From positions 1 through 54,210 of the forward strand of contig NZ_JAPDDP010000049.1 in NCBI RefSeq assembly GCF_027587195.1: a DNA stretch of 54,210 nucleotides, read 5' to 3'. The translations under genes were made by a program, and so were the position numbers. The stretch is from Solirubrobacter phytolaccae. Its GTDB lineage: Bacteria; Actinomycetota; Thermoleophilia; Solirubrobacterales; Solirubrobacteraceae. The notes under the pieces are model-generated. The model was not told where the DNA came from, did not search any database, and was given only the letters and a program-made list of their open reading frames with translations. Of the stretch, positions 38,001 through 45,182 are shown piece by piece. Each line of letters starts with the position of its first letter. Position 1 is the first letter of the stretch.

Positions 38001-38306
38001 GCGTTCATCCCGGGCGTCGCGCGTGAGTACACGGCGACGACGGAGGCCACCGTGACGTCCACGGCCGGTGACGCGACCCTGACGGTCGCCGACCCGAGCC
38101 CGACCAACACCGGCAAGCTGGTCAACGGCGCGTTCGCGCTGCCCCAGCCGCTGCAGGGCCTCGGCGTCGTCAAGACGTGGACCGGCCCGACGTCCAACGA
38201 GAAGGTGCCGGTCACCTTCAAGCAGCAGATCAACGCGAACGACGCGTTGCGCACGGGCACGTACAGCAAGACGCTCACGTTCACGCTGAGCACGACGAAC
38301 CCGTAG
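35025..38306 (+). CDS. secreted M14 zinc carboxypeptidase, multidomain (paralog 3)
   Basis: I choose ATG 35025 (1093 residues), with GGAGGG at 35011-35016, because it begins a clean signal peptide (LVAFAASALLFSGGGLAYA). The N-terminal block GETVIQRANKFTNYAGTFLY matches paralog 1. The M14 fold begins near residue 260. It is interrupted first by a PPC-like beta domain (about 326-425, with FATVDGIPGGSTDFIFTL and GTYTFEVSGYEGDLGDFTF) and then by the APLSVTVTGKDIVVNLATN block (about 463-520). Zinc ligands are His570, Glu573 and His710; the catalytic Glu is 797. The chitobiase-like domain and the terminal YSKTLTFTLSTTNP domain follow. The gene upstream region (34894-35024) shows no clear promoter. 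Confidence 0.85.
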   Translation: MLGRTSLVAFAASALLFSGGGLAYADNDFPDADSSLIEVHVGSESDIDALVADGFDLAEYKRVETASDIVVAIDAVPQEIGELKKRGFKLGRTIETPAHRAAIAAARDAQRELDSRTRDYAADGVPKSRSAVAVPGETVIQRANKFTNYAGTFLYVEAHNKAIKRVAGSNTQFTGPTLQVAYAGADGVFVPAATAMPRFIDTDPTPDEYMYNRQLIRLTGAAASIPASQMTVRVAASTGSVDTFKVTEWLGTTLPPHVAGYQQGFFSRYQDPTENRAQLDALAASFPNLVTPVNLPNLTNGYQRKSQAILSGTSGIGVAPPAVYGAPIVESTGEITAAAPVASIPFNGTAGQRIFATVDGIPGGSTDFIFTLKSPTGAVIGGPIDTGTSPEFITNLNLPTTGTYTFEVSGYEGDLGDFTFKVQPVQVSGAEASAGAVVLTTKDWGHQGGDQVTAEVKNPGTGNAPLSVTVTGKDIVVNLATNASGAATSTAAQVVAAINASPGASALVTATTFRNNAGAAIVQPRAKVNLDDFLNAPAHVARGPFQQRVYRIGSVRDGSKVGVFLYCQQHAREWTTGLSCVETAERLVRNYATDPDTKKLLDQVEVFVLPNVNPDGGHYSMYDFAAQRRNMTNHCAPSLGVGDPAARNAWGVDLNRNNGEYSPVDGYFGASPSCTSDVYSGPGEYSEPEIKNEKWVADTFPNIKFANNIHSFGGYFMWAPGAYKDDGKRTTAPAPNIGIEKYFFEAGEKILARIKEHRNTVILPERTGPIADVLYSAAGNSADDQWYRKGIISYSFETGADRFISTTSGTDQIPTGFQPCFAGPGTYGGANVQFGHPICDNWPVLLNEGRDQAMEFASGNFGMVESAYDYAMDTTPPKTSVEVSADEGTFPVHFKFNWDTEAAVIYYTTDGSTPTLASTTYNSQRARSIGEVLTITKLGATEIKWFAVDIKGNQSAVQTKRVLVGASEETGTVGGTVPATLSLTLGTPATFPAFIPGVAREYTATTEATVTSTAGDATLTVADPSPTNTGKLVNGAFALPQPLQGLGVVKTWTGPTSNEKVPVTFKQQINANDALRTGTYSKTLTFTLSTTNP

Positions 38307-38322
38307 TCACCGCCTAGCCATT

Positions 38323-38356
38323 GGTCCGGTCGTGGAGTGATCTCCACGGCCGGACC
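38323..38356 (+). terminator. intrinsic terminator after paralog 3
   Basis: GGTCCGGTCGTGGAG (38323-38337) and CTCCACGGCCGGACC (38342-38356) form a 15-bp stem with one G-U pair and a TGAT loop. Confidence 0.78.
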
Positions 38357-38445
38357 TGGCGAGAACCCCCGGTTTCTGGTCAGATACCCGTCGGAGTTCC
38401 ACCGGTTGCACGGGGGACAGGGTCTACATACGGAGGGTTCTGCCC

Positions 38446-41400
38446 ATGGTTGGGAAGACTGCGCTTGCCGCGTTCGCGGCATCGGCGCTGTTGCTGGCGG
38501 GAGGCCAGTCGGCGTTCGCGGCCGACGACGGCGCCCCGTTCCAGAAGCTGCTCGAGGTCACGGTCGATTCGCAGACGGCCGTCGACTCGGTCACGACGAA
38601 GTTCGACGCCGCCGAGTACAAGCGCGTCAACGACGACGGCACGATCACGCTGAACGTGTTCGCGACCGCCGACGAAGAGGCCGCGCTCAAGGGCAAGGGC
38701 TACACGATCGGCGCCACGATCGAGGACTCCAACACCGGCAAGCAGCGGATGAAGGAGCGCCAGGAGATCCTGGACCAGGAGGCGCTCGCCAAGACCGTCG
38801 CCGAACAGGGCCTGAAGGGCACCAAGTTCGAGGGCCGCTCGGTCGTCGCGGTCCCCGGTGACACCGTCATCCAGCGCGCGAACACCTTCACCGACATCGT
38901 CGGCCCGTCGGGTGCCACGACCACGGCGCGCTTCCTCTACGTCGAGGCGTTCAACAAGTCGACCGGCTTCGCGGCCAACGGCTCGGCCACCGGCCCGACG
39001 CTCGCCCTGTCGTACGCGGGCGCCGACGGCGTCTACGTCCCCGCCCAGAACATCAGCCGCTTCAACGACACCGACACGACGCCGGTGACGTACATGTACC
39101 ACCGGCAGCTGTTCCGCCTGCCCGCCAACGCCCCCGCGGACATCAAGACCGTGCGCGTTGCCACCACGGCGACCACGGGTGGCGCGGCCGCGAGCGTCGA
39201 GACCTTCCCGGTCACGGAGTGGCTCGGCAAGGACCTCCCGCCGCACGTCGCCGGCTTCAAGAACCAGCCGTTCTTCACGCACTACATGGATCCGACCGAG
39301 AACCGCGCGGACCTGGACGCCCTCGCGGCGGCCCATCCCGAGCTGGTGTCGGTCGAGAACATGCCCGAGCTGTCGTCGGGCTACCAGCGCAAGTCGATGG
39401 CCAACATGAACGGCACAGTCGCCATCACGTCGGCTCCGGCCGCCACCCTCGGCGCGACGCTGGCGGAGATCCCCGTGTCGGAGATGACGGCGGCGCAGCC
39501 GGTCGTCAAGATCCCGTTCAACGCGATCCAGGGTCAGACGATCCGCGCGACCGTGGACGGCATCCCGGCCCGCTCGACCGATCTCGTCATCGCCCTCAAG
39601 GACCCGTCCGGCAAGACGCTGCAGACGATCGACACCGGCACCAGCCCGGAGGTCCTGACCCAGACGCCGCGCATCTCCGGCACCTACACGTTCGAGGTCT
39701 CCGGCTACCAGGGCGAGCTCGGCGACTTCTCGTACAGGGTCCAGGAAGTCACGGGCCCGTGGACGCAGACGGTCACGCTCACGTCCAAGGACTGGGGCCA
39801 TCAGGGTGGGGACCAGGTCCAGGCCGAGTTCCTGAACCCGGGCGCCGCCAACTCGCCGCTCGGCGTCACCGTGACCGACAAGCTCATCTCGGTCTCCCTC
39901 GCGACCGGCGCCGACGGCGCCCTCACGTCGACGGCCGGGCAGGTCGTCGCCGCGATCAACGAGAAGGCGTCCGCGCTCGTGACCGCCGCGACGTTCCGCG
40001 GTGACCGCGGGGCCGGCATCGTCCAGCCGCGCGCGAAGGTCAACCTGGACGACTTCCTGAACGCGCCCGCGAGCGTCGCCCGCGGCCCGTTCCAGCAGCA
40101 CCTGTACCGCATCGGCACCAAGCGCGACGGCAGCAAGCCGGGCGTCTTCCTGTTCTGCCAGCAGCACGCGCGCGAGTGGGCCACGGGCCTCACCTGCGTG
40201 CAGACGGCGCACGAGCTCGTCGAGAACTACGCGACCGACCCACAGACCAAGCAGCTGCTGGACAACGTCGAGGTGTTCATCTCGCCGAACTCCAACCCGG
40301 ACGGCGCGCACTACTCGATGTACGACTCCAACGTCCAGCGCAAGACGCTCGCGAACCGTTGTGACCCGATCTACGGTCCGTCGGACATCTCGCAGCGCAA
40401 CGTGTGGGGCGTCGACATGAACCGCAACAGCGGCGAGTACTCGCTGTTCGACGGGTACGCGGGTGCGTCCGAGGACTGCACCAACGAGACCTACGCCGGT
40501 CCCAGCGAGTACTCCGAGCCGGAGACGCGCAACGAAGGCTGGGTCGTCGATCACTTCCCGAACATCAAGTTCATGAACAACATCCACTCGTACGGTGGGT
40601 ACTTCATGTGGGCGCCGGGCGCCTACAAGAACGACGGGATGCGCACCACGACTCCCGCGCCGAACATCGGCATCGAGAAGTACTTCTTCGAGGCCGGCGA
40701 GAAGATCCTGCGCCGCATCAAGGACTCGCGCGGCACCGTGATCCTCCCGCAGCGCACCGGCCCGATCGCCGACGTGCTCTACTCCGCCGCCGGCAACTCC
40801 GCCGACGACGGCTATTACCGCAAGGGCATCATCGCCTACTCGTTCGAGACCGGCGCTGACCGGATGCTGAACACCACCACCGGCATCCAGCCGACGACCG
40901 TCGGCTTCCAGCCGTGCTTCGGCGCGGTCGGCACGGGCGGCAACCAGGGCGCCTGCCCGCAGAACGGCTCGCTCGTGAACGAGGGTCGTGACGAGGCGCT
41001 CGAGTTCGCGGCCGGCAACTTCGGCCTGGTCGAGTCGGCTTACGACTACGGCAAGGACGTCACGGCGCCCACCACGGCGATCGAGGTCTCGGCCGACAAG
41101 ACGTCGGGCGCGCCGGTGAACTACACGTTCAACTGGCTCGACGAGGCGGCGGTCATCCACTACACGACCGACGGCTCGACCCCGACGCTGTCCTCGACGA
41201 AGTACAACAGCCAGCGCGCCCGCAGCGTCGGCGAGGTGCTGACGCTCAGCACGCCCGGCAAGCACACGGTCAAGTGGTTCGCGGTCGACATCAAGGGCAA
41301 CCAGTCCGCGGTGCAGTCCAAGACCGTCTCGGTCGGCGAGACCGTCGACGGCCCCGTCGGCGGCACCGTGCCGGCGACGCTGGCCCTGACGCTGGGCACG

Positions 41401-41721
41401 CCGGCCACGTTCGGCGCGTTCACCCCAGGCGTCGCCAAGGAGTACACGGCGACCACCGAGGCGACGGTCATCTCGACCGCCGGTGACGCGGCCCTCTCGG
41501 TCGCCGACCCGAGCCCGACCAACACGGGCTACCTGGTCAACGGCACGTTCGCGCTGGCGAAGCCGCTCCAGGGCCTCGGCACCATCAAGACGTGGTCCGC
41601 CCCGACGTCCAACGAGAAGGTCACCGTGACCTTCAAGCAGGCGATCGGCGACAAGGACCCGCTGCGCACGGGCACGTACAGCAAGACGCTCACGTTCACG
41701 TTGAGCACGACGAACCCGTAG
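38446..41721 (+). CDS. secreted M14 zinc carboxypeptidase, multidomain (paralog 4)
   Basis: The ATG follows ACGGAGGGTTCTGCCC, nearly the same leader as paralog 3. The 1091-residue protein has a signal peptide (ALAAFAASALLLAGGQSAFA). It has the same order as paralog 3: an N-terminal region with GDTVIQRANTFTD, a split M14 domain with a PPC-like insert (about 345-436, ATVDGIPARSTDLVIAL and GTYTFEVSGYQGELGDF) and the APLGVTVTDK-like block (written SPLGVTVTDK here), a chitobiase-like domain, and the LTFTLSTTNP end. Zinc ligands are His574, Glu577 and His714; the catalytic Glu is 801. Paralog 4 deviates at some otherwise shared positions: QRKTLAN replaces QRRNMTN and GVDMNRN replaces GVDLNRN. This hints at altered specificity. 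Confidence 0.85.
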   Translation: MVGKTALAAFAASALLLAGGQSAFAADDGAPFQKLLEVTVDSQTAVDSVTTKFDAAEYKRVNDDGTITLNVFATADEEAALKGKGYTIGATIEDSNTGKQRMKERQEILDQEALAKTVAEQGLKGTKFEGRSVVAVPGDTVIQRANTFTDIVGPSGATTTARFLYVEAFNKSTGFAANGSATGPTLALSYAGADGVYVPAQNISRFNDTDTTPVTYMYHRQLFRLPANAPADIKTVRVATTATTGGAAASVETFPVTEWLGKDLPPHVAGFKNQPFFTHYMDPTENRADLDALAAAHPELVSVENMPELSSGYQRKSMANMNGTVAITSAPAATLGATLAEIPVSEMTAAQPVVKIPFNAIQGQTIRATVDGIPARSTDLVIALKDPSGKTLQTIDTGTSPEVLTQTPRISGTYTFEVSGYQGELGDFSYRVQEVTGPWTQTVTLTSKDWGHQGGDQVQAEFLNPGAANSPLGVTVTDKLISVSLATGADGALTSTAGQVVAAINEKASALVTAATFRGDRGAGIVQPRAKVNLDDFLNAPASVARGPFQQHLYRIGTKRDGSKPGVFLFCQQHAREWATGLTCVQTAHELVENYATDPQTKQLLDNVEVFISPNSNPDGAHYSMYDSNVQRKTLANRCDPIYGPSDISQRNVWGVDMNRNSGEYSLFDGYAGASEDCTNETYAGPSEYSEPETRNEGWVVDHFPNIKFMNNIHSYGGYFMWAPGAYKNDGMRTTTPAPNIGIEKYFFEAGEKILRRIKDSRGTVILPQRTGPIADVLYSAAGNSADDGYYRKGIIAYSFETGADRMLNTTTGIQPTTVGFQPCFGAVGTGGNQGACPQNGSLVNEGRDEALEFAAGNFGLVESAYDYGKDVTAPTTAIEVSADKTSGAPVNYTFNWLDEAAVIHYTTDGSTPTLSSTKYNSQRARSVGEVLTLSTPGKHTVKWFAVDIKGNQSAVQSKTVSVGETVDGPVGGTVPATLALTLGTPATFGAFTPGVAKEYTATTEATVISTAGDAALSVADPSPTNTGYLVNGTFALAKPLQGLGTIKTWSAPTSNEKVTVTFKQAIGDKDPLRTGTYSKTLTFTLSTTNP

Positions 41722-41746
41722 TCGCCGGCACCACCGCGTTGACCTA

Positions 41747-41778
41747 GAGCCCGTTCGGCCAATGTGCCGGGCGGGCTC
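41747..41778 (+). terminator. intrinsic terminator after paralog 4
   Basis: GAGCCCG (41747-41753) pairs with CGGGCTC (41772-41778), and CGGC/GCCG can pair inside. TTCGTCGTT follows. It ends the M14 cluster. Confidence 0.7.
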
Positions 41779-41839
41779 TTCGTCGTTCAGGGTTTCACCC
41801 TTGACTTCAACTGCGCTCACCGCGACAGTTGCATCGACC

Positions 41840-41909
41840 GGCGAGGGCCCAGTCGGGCGGTCAACAAACACAGCGGAGGGTGTTGCATGTTCCGACGTAC
41901 CGGAAGGGT
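41840..41909 (+). promoter_or_regulatory. leader shared with the 42667 gene, copy 1
   Basis: The segment contains ACCGGCG, GTCAACAAACAC and CGGAGGGTG before the ATG, then an identical 23-nt stretch from the ATG (41887-41909). A TTGACT (41799-41804) lies at the same distance upstream as in the second gene. It may hold a common promoter and ribosome-binding region or reflect a recent duplication. Confidence 0.55.
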
Positions 41910-42441
41910 CTTGGGCTGCCTGGTGGGCGTACTCGGGGTGCTGGCGCTGGCGGCGCCGGCGTCGCAGGCTGGGACGGTGAACATCCCGTCCAACCTCGAG
42001 TGCAACTACGACGACCGGCAGACGGTGCCGTACCTGTGTGAGCCTGAGCAGCTCGTCGTCGGCATCGACGGCACGGACGCGGTGTGGCGGTATTGGGCGC
42101 AGCTGGGGTTCGACGTGGCCGGCAACCTGCCGAGCGGCGCGACCGTGACGTCGGCGAAGCTGTACCTGTACGGGCTCTCGGACCCCGGTTTCAGCGCTTC
42201 GCTGATCGTGGGCGATCCGTACGCCCCTGAGGACGAGGTCGAGTTCTCCTCGGCGCCGGGCTGGGTCGACTTCGACGTCACGGCCTCGGCTCAGGCCGCG
42301 GCCGGCACGGCGTCGGACGCGGTCCTGGACGTCTGGCCCGCGCTGGACACGCCGTTGCTCCCCTTGAGCTGGGAGTTCGTCGGGTCCGCGTCCTCGAGCA
42401 CGTCGTTGCGGCCGTACCTGCAGGTCGACTACACGCTCTAG
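41887..42441 (+). CDS. secreted DNRLRE-like beta-domain protein
   Basis: I choose ATG 41887 (184 residues), with GGAGGG 6 nt upstream, because it starts a clean signal peptide (MFRRTGRVLGCLVGVLGVLALAAPASQA). The in-frame start at 41764 would extend it with non-homologous sequence. The mature part is all-beta: TVNIPSNLECNYDDRQ, WAQLGFDVAGNLPSGATVTSAKLYLYGL and WVDFDVTASAQ. This order (FD...LP.GA.V.SAkLyLy) is that of DNRLRE domains, found in secreted proteins as adhesion or carbohydrate-contact modules. No catalytic domain is attached. The next gene carries the same signal peptide and the same type of domain fused to an oxidase. Confidence 0.72.
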   Translation: MFRRTGRVLGCLVGVLGVLALAAPASQAGTVNIPSNLECNYDDRQTVPYLCEPEQLVVGIDGTDAVWRYWAQLGFDVAGNLPSGATVTSAKLYLYGLSDPGFSASLIVGDPYAPEDEVEFSSAPGWVDFDVTASAQAAAGTASDAVLDVWPALDTPLLPLSWEFVGSASSSTSLRPYLQVDYTL

Positions 42442-42457
42442 CGTCGAGCTCGAGCTC

Positions 42458-42494
42458 GAGCCCGTCCCGACGCCGCGTGTGCCGGGGCGGGCTC
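42458..42494 (+). terminator. intrinsic terminator after the DNRLRE-like gene
   Basis: GAGCCCG (42458-42464) pairs with CGGGCTC (42488-42494), with CCCG/CGGG inside. GTCGTGTTT follows. Confidence 0.7.
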
Positions 42495-42535
42495 GTCGTG
42501 TTTAACCGCTTTCCCATTAACTTAGACATCCCTCA

Positions 42536-42564
42536 TTGGGCTGTCAGAGTGCCAACACTTAATC
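42536..42564 (+). promoter_or_regulatory. candidate sigma-70 type promoter of the haloperoxidase gene
   Basis: TTGGGC (42536-42541) and TTAATC (42559-42564) are 17 bp apart in the only clearly AT-richer stretch of this region (about 42500-42580). A small hairpin TCGCT-TTAT-AGCGA follows at 42563-42576. The match to consensus is moderate. Confidence 0.35.
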
Positions 42565-42616
42565 GCTTTATAGCGACGCCGGCTTGACTCAGGACACGCT
42601 CATAGAAAGGCTGAGC

Positions 42617-42689
42617 GCCACCGGCGGGGCCCCACCGGAGCAGTCAACGAACACGGAGGGTGGTTGATGTTCCGACGTACCGGAAGGGT
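42617..42689 (+). promoter_or_regulatory. leader shared with the 41887 gene, copy 2
   Basis: The segment contains ACCGGCG, AGTCAACGAACAC and CGGAGGGTG, and the 23 nt from the ATG (42667-42689) are identical to the first gene. TTGACT at 42583-42588 has the same spacing to ACCGGCG as in copy 1. Confidence 0.55.
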
Positions 42690-44745
42690 TGTTTGCGGTC
42701 TGCTGGGCGTATTGGGGGCCTCGGCGGCGCTGGCCGCGCCGGGAGAGGCGAGCACGGTCGACATCGGCGCCGAGCTCGATTGCACCATCGGGTATTACGG
42801 GGGAGGGGACAACGACTGCGAGTCGACCGAGCTGCTCGCGGGCCGGCGGCTGGCCCACGACACGCACGCGTGGCAGGCGTTGTTGCAGTTCGACGTCGAG
42901 GCGGAGCTGCCGCCAGGCGCGGTCGTCACCTCGGCCACCCTGCGGCTCAACGGCGGGTTGGCGGATGTCCCCGCACAGGGCGCGGCGGGCGCGTGGGATG
43001 ACGCCGTCACGTGGGGCTCGTTCCCGGGCATCGGCCCGGTCGAGGACACCGCGACGCTCGACGGGGCGTGGAGCGAGTGGGACGTCACCCGCCTCGTGAG
43101 CGCGTGGGCCGCCGGCACCGAGGCCAACTACGGCATCTCGGTCGGCGAGGACCCACTCGTCTGGCAGGAGGTTCCGGACGGGGACGTCGAGGCGACCTAC
43201 GCCGCGACCGAGGCGGGCTCGAGCGTGGCGCCGGAGCTCGTGGTCGAGTACACGGTCACCGCGTGTCCATCGGACCCGTACGCGGCGGCGCAGGTCACGT
43301 CCGAGGACTCGGTCTACTACTGGAACGAGGTGCTGCTCGACGTCGTGCGCGCGCACACCCCGACGACGCCACCGACGCCGCCCACCCGCATGTCCCGCGC
43401 CGCGGCCATGCTGCACACGGCGATCTTCGACACCATGAACTCGGCCTTCTTCGCCGAGCTCGAGGATGGGGCGACCGGTTCCCCGTCCGCCGCCGCCCAG
43501 TGCGGTTGGAAGCCGTTCGTCGTCCTTGCCGACGCCGAGCCGAACATCGACGTGGACCTCGCGGTCGGCGTGGCCGCGCGTGACGTGCTGCTCAACACCT
43601 ACCCCCTGTTCGCGACGCAGATCAACGCCGCGTTCACCACGCGCAACGGCAGCGACAACGATGACGACGCCGAGGACCTCGGCGAGTTCGTCGCGGACGA
43701 AGTGATCGCTTCGCGCACGGGCGATGGCTCCGCCGCGTCGATGTCCTACACGTCCGACCCGCTGACCGCAGGCGCGTGGCGTCCGACGCCCACGCTCTCC
43801 GTCGAGGCGCCCTGCAACACCGACAGCGACGTCGTGACCCCCGGCTGGGGCAACGTCGCGCCGTTCACCCTGACCGGCGGCAGCCAGTACCGGCAGGCGG
43901 CGGGGGACAGCTTCGCCAGCTTCCTCGGGTTGCTCCCGCACAGCCGCTATACGGCGATCTACAACGAGGTCAAGGACCTCGGCAATCGCGACGACAACGT
44001 CTCCAGCCGCACGAGCGACCAGACGGAGGCCGCGTTCTTCTGGGCCAACGACCTGGTGGGGACCTACAAGCCACCCGGACAGCTGCTCGAGCACACGCGC
44101 CTCGTGGCGCTCACGCAGCCCGCCGCGATCACCAGCGGCACACCGGGTGACTTCCGCGGCGAATGGTCACGTCAGGGCATCCGGGTCGCTCGCCTGTTCG
44201 CGCTGGTCTCGATCGGGATGGGGGACGCGGCGATCGCGGCCTGGGACACGAAGTTCCTGACGCCCTTCGACCTCTGGCGGCCGGTCTCCGCCATCCACAA
44301 CGCCGCCTCGGACGGCAACTCGAGCACGACGGCCGACGCGACCTGGCAGCCGCTGTCGCAGGACCGCAACGGCGTCTCGTTCAGCCCGTGCTTCTCCGCG
44401 TGGGTGTCGGGCCACGCGACGTTCGGCGGCGTCTGGAGCCGCGTGCTGGAGAACGAGTTCGACGCCACGGAGCACGATGACCCGTTCCCGCTGACGCTCA
44501 CCACCGAAGACCCGCACGCCACGCTGCCTTCGCCGGCCGTGGGCTTCGTCACGCGCGACTTCGACAGCTTCAGCGACGCTGCCGAGGAGAACGCGTCGAG
44601 CCGCATCTGGCTCGGCGTGCACTACCGGATCGACCGGGACGGCGGTCTCGGCGTCGGCCGCACCGTCGGGACGCACGTGAGCGCCAACGCGCTCCGCTGG
44701 ACCCAGGGCTGCGCCGCCTGGAGCTGCGGGGAGACGATCCCGTAG
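42667..44745 (+). CDS. secreted DNRLRE domain - vanadium-dependent haloperoxidase fusion
   Basis: The ATG at 42667 (692 residues) matches the start of the preceding paralogous signal peptide. After the signal (MFRRTGRVVCGLLGVLGASAALA), a DNRLRE-type domain (about 30-198) shows LQFDVEAELPPGAVVTSATLRL and WSEWDVTRLVSAWAAG. From about 205 the protein is a PAP2/vanadium haloperoxidase domain. Expected vanadate ligands are Lys529 and Arg538 (KFLTPFDLWRPV), Ser581-Gly-His583 (WVSGHATFGGVW), and Arg646 and His652 (SRIWLGVHYRID). Such enzymes oxidise chloride or bromide with hydrogen peroxide. A phosphatase role is the alternative, because the two activities share this fold. A 15-bp terminator follows. 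Confidence 0.85.
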   Translation: MFRRTGRVVCGLLGVLGASAALAAPGEASTVDIGAELDCTIGYYGGGDNDCESTELLAGRRLAHDTHAWQALLQFDVEAELPPGAVVTSATLRLNGGLADVPAQGAAGAWDDAVTWGSFPGIGPVEDTATLDGAWSEWDVTRLVSAWAAGTEANYGISVGEDPLVWQEVPDGDVEATYAATEAGSSVAPELVVEYTVTACPSDPYAAAQVTSEDSVYYWNEVLLDVVRAHTPTTPPTPPTRMSRAAAMLHTAIFDTMNSAFFAELEDGATGSPSAAAQCGWKPFVVLADAEPNIDVDLAVGVAARDVLLNTYPLFATQINAAFTTRNGSDNDDDAEDLGEFVADEVIASRTGDGSAASMSYTSDPLTAGAWRPTPTLSVEAPCNTDSDVVTPGWGNVAPFTLTGGSQYRQAAGDSFASFLGLLPHSRYTAIYNEVKDLGNRDDNVSSRTSDQTEAAFFWANDLVGTYKPPGQLLEHTRLVALTQPAAITSGTPGDFRGEWSRQGIRVARLFALVSIGMGDAAIAAWDTKFLTPFDLWRPVSAIHNAASDGNSSTTADATWQPLSQDRNGVSFSPCFSAWVSGHATFGGVWSRVLENEFDATEHDDPFPLTLTTEDPHATLPSPAVGFVTRDFDSFSDAAEENASSRIWLGVHYRIDRDGGLGVGRTVGTHVSANALRWTQGCAAWSCGETIP

Positions 44746-44770
44746 GCGGGTACCGCGAGTAGGCCGTGGC

Positions 44771-44804
44771 GGGCCGCTCTCCCCCACCGGGGGGAGGGCG
44801 GCCC
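44771..44804 (+). terminator. intrinsic terminator after the haloperoxidase gene
   Basis: GGGCCGCTCTCCCCC (44771-44785) and GGGGGAGGGCGGCCC (44790-44804) form a 15-bp stem with one U-G pair and an ACCG loop. Confidence 0.75.
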
Positions 44805-45082
44805 GGCCCGCGGGCGGACGCTGTCAAGGGCCGCGGACGCACTCGAAGGTCTGCGAGCGATCCTGCAAGATCTCCGGGCGGCGGACCGGCCGGTCCCATT
44901 CGAACCTCGGCAGAAGCGCCGCAAATCGCGCATGTCCGAATTGGGACTGCGCCCCGCGTGCGTCAATCAGCGGCGGCGATCCGGGACCCCGCTCGTGCCC
45001 CCATTTCGGGGAGGATCCCGAAGTTCTTGAAGCAATCTTCAGATCAGGCAGTACGCTGCCAAAAGCTCGAAAGGGTCTAAAG
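44805..45082. other. intergenic stretch without a supported gene
   Basis: No ORF here has convincing composition or homology. A weak promoter-like pair, TTGAAG (45027-45032) and TACGCT (45052-45057) with 19 bp between, is the only signal seen. It would drive the DMT transporter and its structured leader. Confidence 0.4.
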
Positions 45083-45159
45083 CCCCTCGAGTGGGGAACC
45101 GATGTAAGTGGAGACCGCGCCGGGGACATCGCTTGCGAGCGATGGGTGTGGAATCTCTA
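45083..45159 (+). ncRNA. structured leader of unknown type before the DMT transporter
   Basis: CCCC (45083-45086) can pair with GGGG (45093-45096). GTGGAGA (45108-45114) pairs with TCTCTAC (45153-45159) with one G-U. Inside this stem CATCGCT (45127-45133) and AGCGATG (45138-45144) form a hairpin with a TGCG loop. The leader precedes a transporter gene, a common place for riboswitches. I do not recognise the class. Confidence 0.4.
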
Positions 45160-45182
45160 CTCAATCGACGTACGAGGACACG

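Noticed and set aside
44898-44910. GGTTCGAATG on the minus strand, tRNA-like
   Set aside because: No complementary T-stem or acceptor stem surrounds it.
45108-45182. GTG 45108 as the start of the DMT transporter
   Set aside because: The added 25 residues are polar and unlike a transporter N-terminus. The segment forms RNA structure, and TTG 45183 has a ribosome site.
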